From contig JALULO010000194.1 of assembly GCA_027056215.1 (NCBI GenBank), positions 1-8,423 of the forward strand: a stretch of 8,423 bases of DNA. Reading direction: 5' to 3'. The stretch is from Campylobacterales bacterium (lineage in GTDB: Bacteria; Campylobacterota; Campylobacteria; Campylobacterales; QNZT01). The notes under the pieces were generated by a model. That model saw only the letters and a program-made list of their open reading frames with translations. It was not told where the DNA came from and searched no databases. Below, one piece after another: positions 6,115-8,423 of this stretch (position 1 is the first letter of the stretch; each line of letters begins with the position of its first letter). Both the position numbers and the translations under genes were made by a program.

Positions 6115-8103
6115 ATGTACTTTTTATGGAGTTTTATAATCATGTTTTCAGCACTCTTTGCACAAGCACATACCAATATGCTTATCCATGCTCAGTCACC
6201 TTACCTTTTATCACATGCACACAACCCTGTAAATTGGATACCATACAGCCCAAAGATATTTGCATATGCACAAAAAGAGCATAAGTTGATATTCCTCTCT
6301 ATAGGATACAGTACATGTCATTGGTGTCATGTCATGGAAAAAGAGTCTTTTGAAAACGAATCGCTGGCAAAACTTTTAAATAAAGATTATATCTGTGTTA
6401 AAGTTGATAAAGAAGAGATGCCTCAAATTGATATCTTTTATCAGCATAAACATTCATTGTTAAACCATGGACGTAATGGGTGGCCTTTAACTATTTTTCT
6501 CACACCAAACCAAGAAATCATATATAGTGCAACGTATATACCACTTGAAGATAACTATGGCGTAGAAGGGATGAAAACCTTAATCCCTAAATTTTCGAAG
6601 CTTTATCAAACGCATGATGTAAAATTGTTAAAGCAAATAGAAAAAAATCAAAAACTTTTAAAAGACAAGATGATTCCTGTTAAGTCTGTTTTGGATCAAA
6701 ATATCTCAGCAGAGTATATTGATAAAATGCAAAAACGCTATGATAAGATATACAAAGGATTTGATGCAAGACCACGGTTCCCCCTTGCTGCAAATCTTCG
6801 TTTACTGATGGAACTCTATTTACTCACAGATAATCAAACTGCATGGACTATGCTACGCGAAACACTAGATGCTATGGCAATGGGTGGGATATATGATCAA
6901 GTGGAAGGCGGATTTTTTCGGTATACAACCGATCAAGACTGGGTTGTACCACATTATGAAAAGATGCTTTATACCAATGCCGAGTTGATTCCTATCTATA
7001 CACGAGCATATAGCCTTACCAAAAATCCTTTGTATAAAAAAGTTGTTCTTGAAACGATAGGCGAGTATTATCGACATTTTGAAAAGAATAATCTTTTTTA
7101 TGGTGCTAGTGATGCAGATACAAAAGGAGTCGAAGGGGGTTATTTTATTTATAGCTATGATGAGGTTGCAAAATTATTGCAAAAAGCACATTTTTCCCAA
7201 AAAGAGATAGAGGAAAACTTAGACTATTGTGATATCACATCTATCGGTAACTTTCAAGATAATCACAGTAATGTACAGTTTAATACCGGTTATGAAACAC
7301 CTCCAAAACGCTTGGATGAAGTAAAAAAGGTATTGAACAAGATACGTCAAAAACGTACTTTTCCTTTTGTAGATAAAAAGATTATTACTGCATGGAATGC
7401 CATGATGATTCGAGCACTTTTTAAAGCGTCTGCGATAGATCAGAAGTATACCCAAAAAGCTGTACAGTCACTACATGCGTTATTGGATAAAAATTATAAA
7501 AATGGTGTTTTATATCATCAAAGTATCGCGGATAAACCTTTGCTACAAAAAGCTTTGTTGGAAGATTATGCTTTTTTGATTGATGCACTTCTTGAAGCCT
7601 ATATGCATACATATGACAAAAAATATTTACACCTATCAAAACAGTTTATAACAGAGGCAAAGAAAAAGTTTTATATCGATGGTATTTGGTATCTCAATGA
7701 AGATAAACCGCATATCAAAAGTCACTATAATGACAAATACTATACTACAGCACTAGCACGAATGTTTGAAAATCTCTTGACATATGCTAACTTAACCTAC
7801 GATGTATCATTGTGGCATCAGACAAAAAAGATGCTCTTCTATGAAAAAGAAAAAATCCTTCAAGCTTTTGACAAATCACCTGAAGCACTTAGCGTATTGA
7901 TTCGTTTAGAGTATGGAAGTATCGTGTTAAAATCATCAAAGAAAAATCTATGGAAAAATAGAGCTATGATTGCAAAGATTAGATATCCATTTTTATATAC
8001 AAAGGTGGAAAAAACAAAAGAGTACTTGTTGTGCAACATGGAGAGTTGTTTCTACTATGATAAGAATCTTACAAAAGTCACAAAAAAGATAAAAACGCCC
8101 TAA
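6115..8103 (+). CDS. Thioredoxin-fold DUF255 / YyaL-family protein, probably exported
   Basis: A 662-residue member of the YyaL/SPATA20 family: an N-terminal thioredoxin-like domain joined to an alpha/alpha-barrel resembling N-acylglucosamine 2-epimerase and glycosidase toroids. The biochemical role of the family is not established. Visible signatures: SPYLLSHAHNPVNW (28-41), GYSTCHWCHVMEKESF (64-79, redox motif C68-x-x-C71), GRNGWPLTIFLTP (119-131), FFRYTTDQDWVVPHYEKMLY (267-286), ASDADTKGVEGGYF (331-344), ITAWNAMMIRAL (424-435), LLEDYAFLIDALLEAY (481-496) and a C-terminal YLLCNMESCFYYD (637-649). Residues 1-18 (MYFLWSFIIMFSALFAQA) precede the point where cytoplasmic relatives begin and look like a signal peptide ending AQA, though without any Lys or Arg. 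The motif after the CxxC reads KEEMPQID instead of the usual REERPDID. It is transcribed away from the barrel-SPOR gene; its 3' end converges on the next gene. Confidence 0.9.
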   Translation: MYFLWSFIIMFSALFAQAHTNMLIHAQSPYLLSHAHNPVNWIPYSPKIFAYAQKEHKLIFLSIGYSTCHWCHVMEKESFENESLAKLLNKDYICVKVDKEEMPQIDIFYQHKHSLLNHGRNGWPLTIFLTPNQEIIYSATYIPLEDNYGVEGMKTLIPKFSKLYQTHDVKLLKQIEKNQKLLKDKMIPVKSVLDQNISAEYIDKMQKRYDKIYKGFDARPRFPLAANLRLLMELYLLTDNQTAWTMLRETLDAMAMGGIYDQVEGGFFRYTTDQDWVVPHYEKMLYTNAELIPIYTRAYSLTKNPLYKKVVLETIGEYYRHFEKNNLFYGASDADTKGVEGGYFIYSYDEVAKLLQKAHFSQKEIEENLDYCDITSIGNFQDNHSNVQFNTGYETPPKRLDEVKKVLNKIRQKRTFPFVDKKIITAWNAMMIRALFKASAIDQKYTQKAVQSLHALLDKNYKNGVLYHQSIADKPLLQKALLEDYAFLIDALLEAYMHTYDKKYLHLSKQFITEAKKKFYIDGIWYLNEDKPHIKSHYNDKYYTTALARMFENLLTYANLTYDVSLWHQTKKMLFYEKEKILQAFDKSPEALSVLIRLEYGSIVLKSSKKNLWKNRAMIAKIRYPFLYTKVEKTKEYLLCNMESCFYYDKNLTKVTKKIKTP

Positions 8104-8105
8104 GC

Positions 8106-8147
8106 AAAAATGTGAAGGTACCTAAAGGAGGCGAAAGATACCTTCAC
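8106..8147 (-). terminator. Intrinsic terminator with C/U-rich loop (minus strand)
   Basis: GTGAAGGTA (8112-8120) and TACCTTCAC (8139-8147) make a perfect 9-bp stem with an 18-nt loop. On the minus strand the stem is followed by A and then TTTTT (8110-8106); on the plus strand no T run follows, so the terminator faces minus. It would end transcripts of the phasin-like gene or of a small RNA within its 3' region. The stem is clear; the T run is short. Confidence 0.7.
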
Positions 8148-8227
8148 TCAGACTGTGATAAATGACTTTTCTTGGTTTGTCATTATGTTGCCTGTGTCAA
8201 GCAACGTGGTAATAATAACTTAATAGG
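8106..8227 (-). ncRNA. Candidate small RNA or 3'UTR-derived RNA
   Basis: The convergent gap, read on the minus strand, holds three successive hairpins: GTTGC/GCAAC (8201-8205 with 8187-8191), AATGAC/GTCATT (8179-8184 with 8161-8166) and the 9-bp terminator stem (8112-8147). The terminator loop reads TCTTTCGCCTCCTTTAGG and contains CCTCCTTT, the anti-Shine-Dalgarno sequence of 16S rRNA. The architecture resembles the Helicobacter pylori RepG RNA, which acts through a C/U-rich terminator loop. A GATAAT (8234-8239) could be a -10 box giving a 5' end near 8227, but this is weak; the RNA could equally be the 3'UTR of the phasin-like mRNA or a processed product of it. I recognise no named RNA family. 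Confidence 0.4.
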
Positions 8228-8246
8228 ACTAAAATTATCCTTTTAA
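8220..8246 (+). terminator. Weak terminator-like hairpin after the DUF255 gene
   Basis: AGGA-c-TAA and TTA-TCCT pair with one bulged C around 2 nt (8225-8241), flanked by TTAA on each side, and run into TTTT (8241-8244) on the plus strand. This is the only candidate plus-strand terminator between the DUF255 stop and the convergent gene. The stem is AT-rich and weak, so it may instead be a chance dyad. Confidence 0.25.
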
Positions 8247-8278
8247 TATAAAATTAATTTAGATACAAAAGAATATTT

Positions 8279-8423
8279 TTATTTGTTACTATTTTTTATC
8301 AACTCTTTGAGTTCGTCTATATCTTCTTTTGTTGCCAAGCCCATCTCTTGGATGATTGATTGAACTTTGCCTTTAAGTTGGTCTTCCATATGACTTTTTT
8401 CTTCTGTAGCTTTAGCTTTAGTC
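8279..8423 (-). CDS. C-terminal end of a phasin-like helical protein (partial)
   Basis: The minus-strand frame is open from the window edge to TAA at 8279-8281, giving 47 residues from TKAKATEEKSHMEDQLKG to the end, with the start outside the window. The segment is highly charged and helix-forming. It includes GLATKEDIDELKELI, which resembles the C-terminal end of phasin-superfamily (polyhydroxyalkanoate-granule-associated-like) proteins, common as small hypothetical proteins in Campylobacterota. The family call rests on this short tail only; other coiled-coil proteins share a similar ending. The gene is convergent with the DUF255 gene, about 175 nt away. Confidence 0.65.
   Translation of the reverse strand, partial: TKAKATEEKSHMEDQLKGKVQSIIQEMGLATKEDIDELKELIKNSNK

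Noticed and set aside
8119..8180. A known riboswitch or housekeeping RNA (4.5S, 6S, tmRNA, c-di-GMP, SAM or TPP type) in the convergent gap.
   Set aside because: None of the consensus cores I know for these families is visible, and the location downstream of genes on both strands does not suit a riboswitch.
8124..8213. A perfect plus-strand Shine-Dalgarno AAAGGAGG (8124-8131) followed by tiny frames (GTG at 8155, 22 codons; ATG at 8162, 16 codons, hydrophobic and cysteine-containing), suggesting a type I toxin-like peptide.
   Set aside because: No start codon lies at a usable distance from the AAAGGAGG; the frames begin more than 20 nt later with a hairpin arm between. The minus-strand terminator reading explains the sequence better.

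Overview
The window looks like chromosomal DNA of a Campylobacterota (epsilonproteobacterial) organism, probably a free-living Sulfurimonas/Sulfurovum-type lineage. The evidence is AT-rich DNA, tightly packed genes, and the minus-strand order flgA-ubiX-coaD-tmk-hisS-speA. From memory this is the same order as the Campylobacter jejuni Cj0769c-Cj0764c block. No tRNA, rRNA, CRISPR array, insertion sequence or phage gene was seen. No gene-free stretch exceeds 300 bases; the two longest gaps are about 171 and 175 bases.

Region 1 (1-4862, minus strand) is one compact operon, read right to left. It holds the flagellar P-ring chaperone FlgA, flavin prenyltransferase UbiX, phosphopantetheine adenylyltransferase CoaD, dTMP kinase Tmk, histidyl-tRNA synthetase HisS and arginine decarboxylase SpeA, whose C-terminus is cut by the window edge. 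Junctions are ATGA overlaps or gaps of 0-3 nt, so translation is probably coupled. I place the flgA start at a TTG at 4862, which has a good ribosome binding site and gives a clean signal peptide. A sigma-54-like element sits just upstream, and a 9-bp inverted repeat includes the flgA ribosome binding site.

Region 2 (4933-6114) holds a secreted outer-membrane beta-barrel protein with a C-terminal SPOR (peptidoglycan-binding) domain, minus strand. It is followed by a divergent AT-rich intergenic region with a perfect 17-bp inverted repeat that abuts and partly covers that gene's ribosome binding site.

Region 3 (6115-8103, plus strand) is a YyaL/DUF255 protein: a thioredoxin-like domain with a CHWC motif plus an alpha/alpha-barrel domain. 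It carries an extra hydrophobic N-terminus that suggests export.

Region 4 (8104-8423) is a convergent intergenic stretch with three hairpins, ending on the minus strand in an intrinsic terminator. The terminator's C/U-rich loop contains an exact anti-Shine-Dalgarno sequence. The last feature is the C-terminal end of a phasin-like protein gene.

The protein-coding content is mostly conserved housekeeping. The most original signals are noncoding: the candidate small RNA at 8106-8227, its 11-nt perfect complementarity to the ribosome binding site of the SPOR-barrel gene, and the hairpin on that same leader. Together they suggest, as a hypothesis only, a post-transcriptional circuit on an OmpA-like envelope protein.
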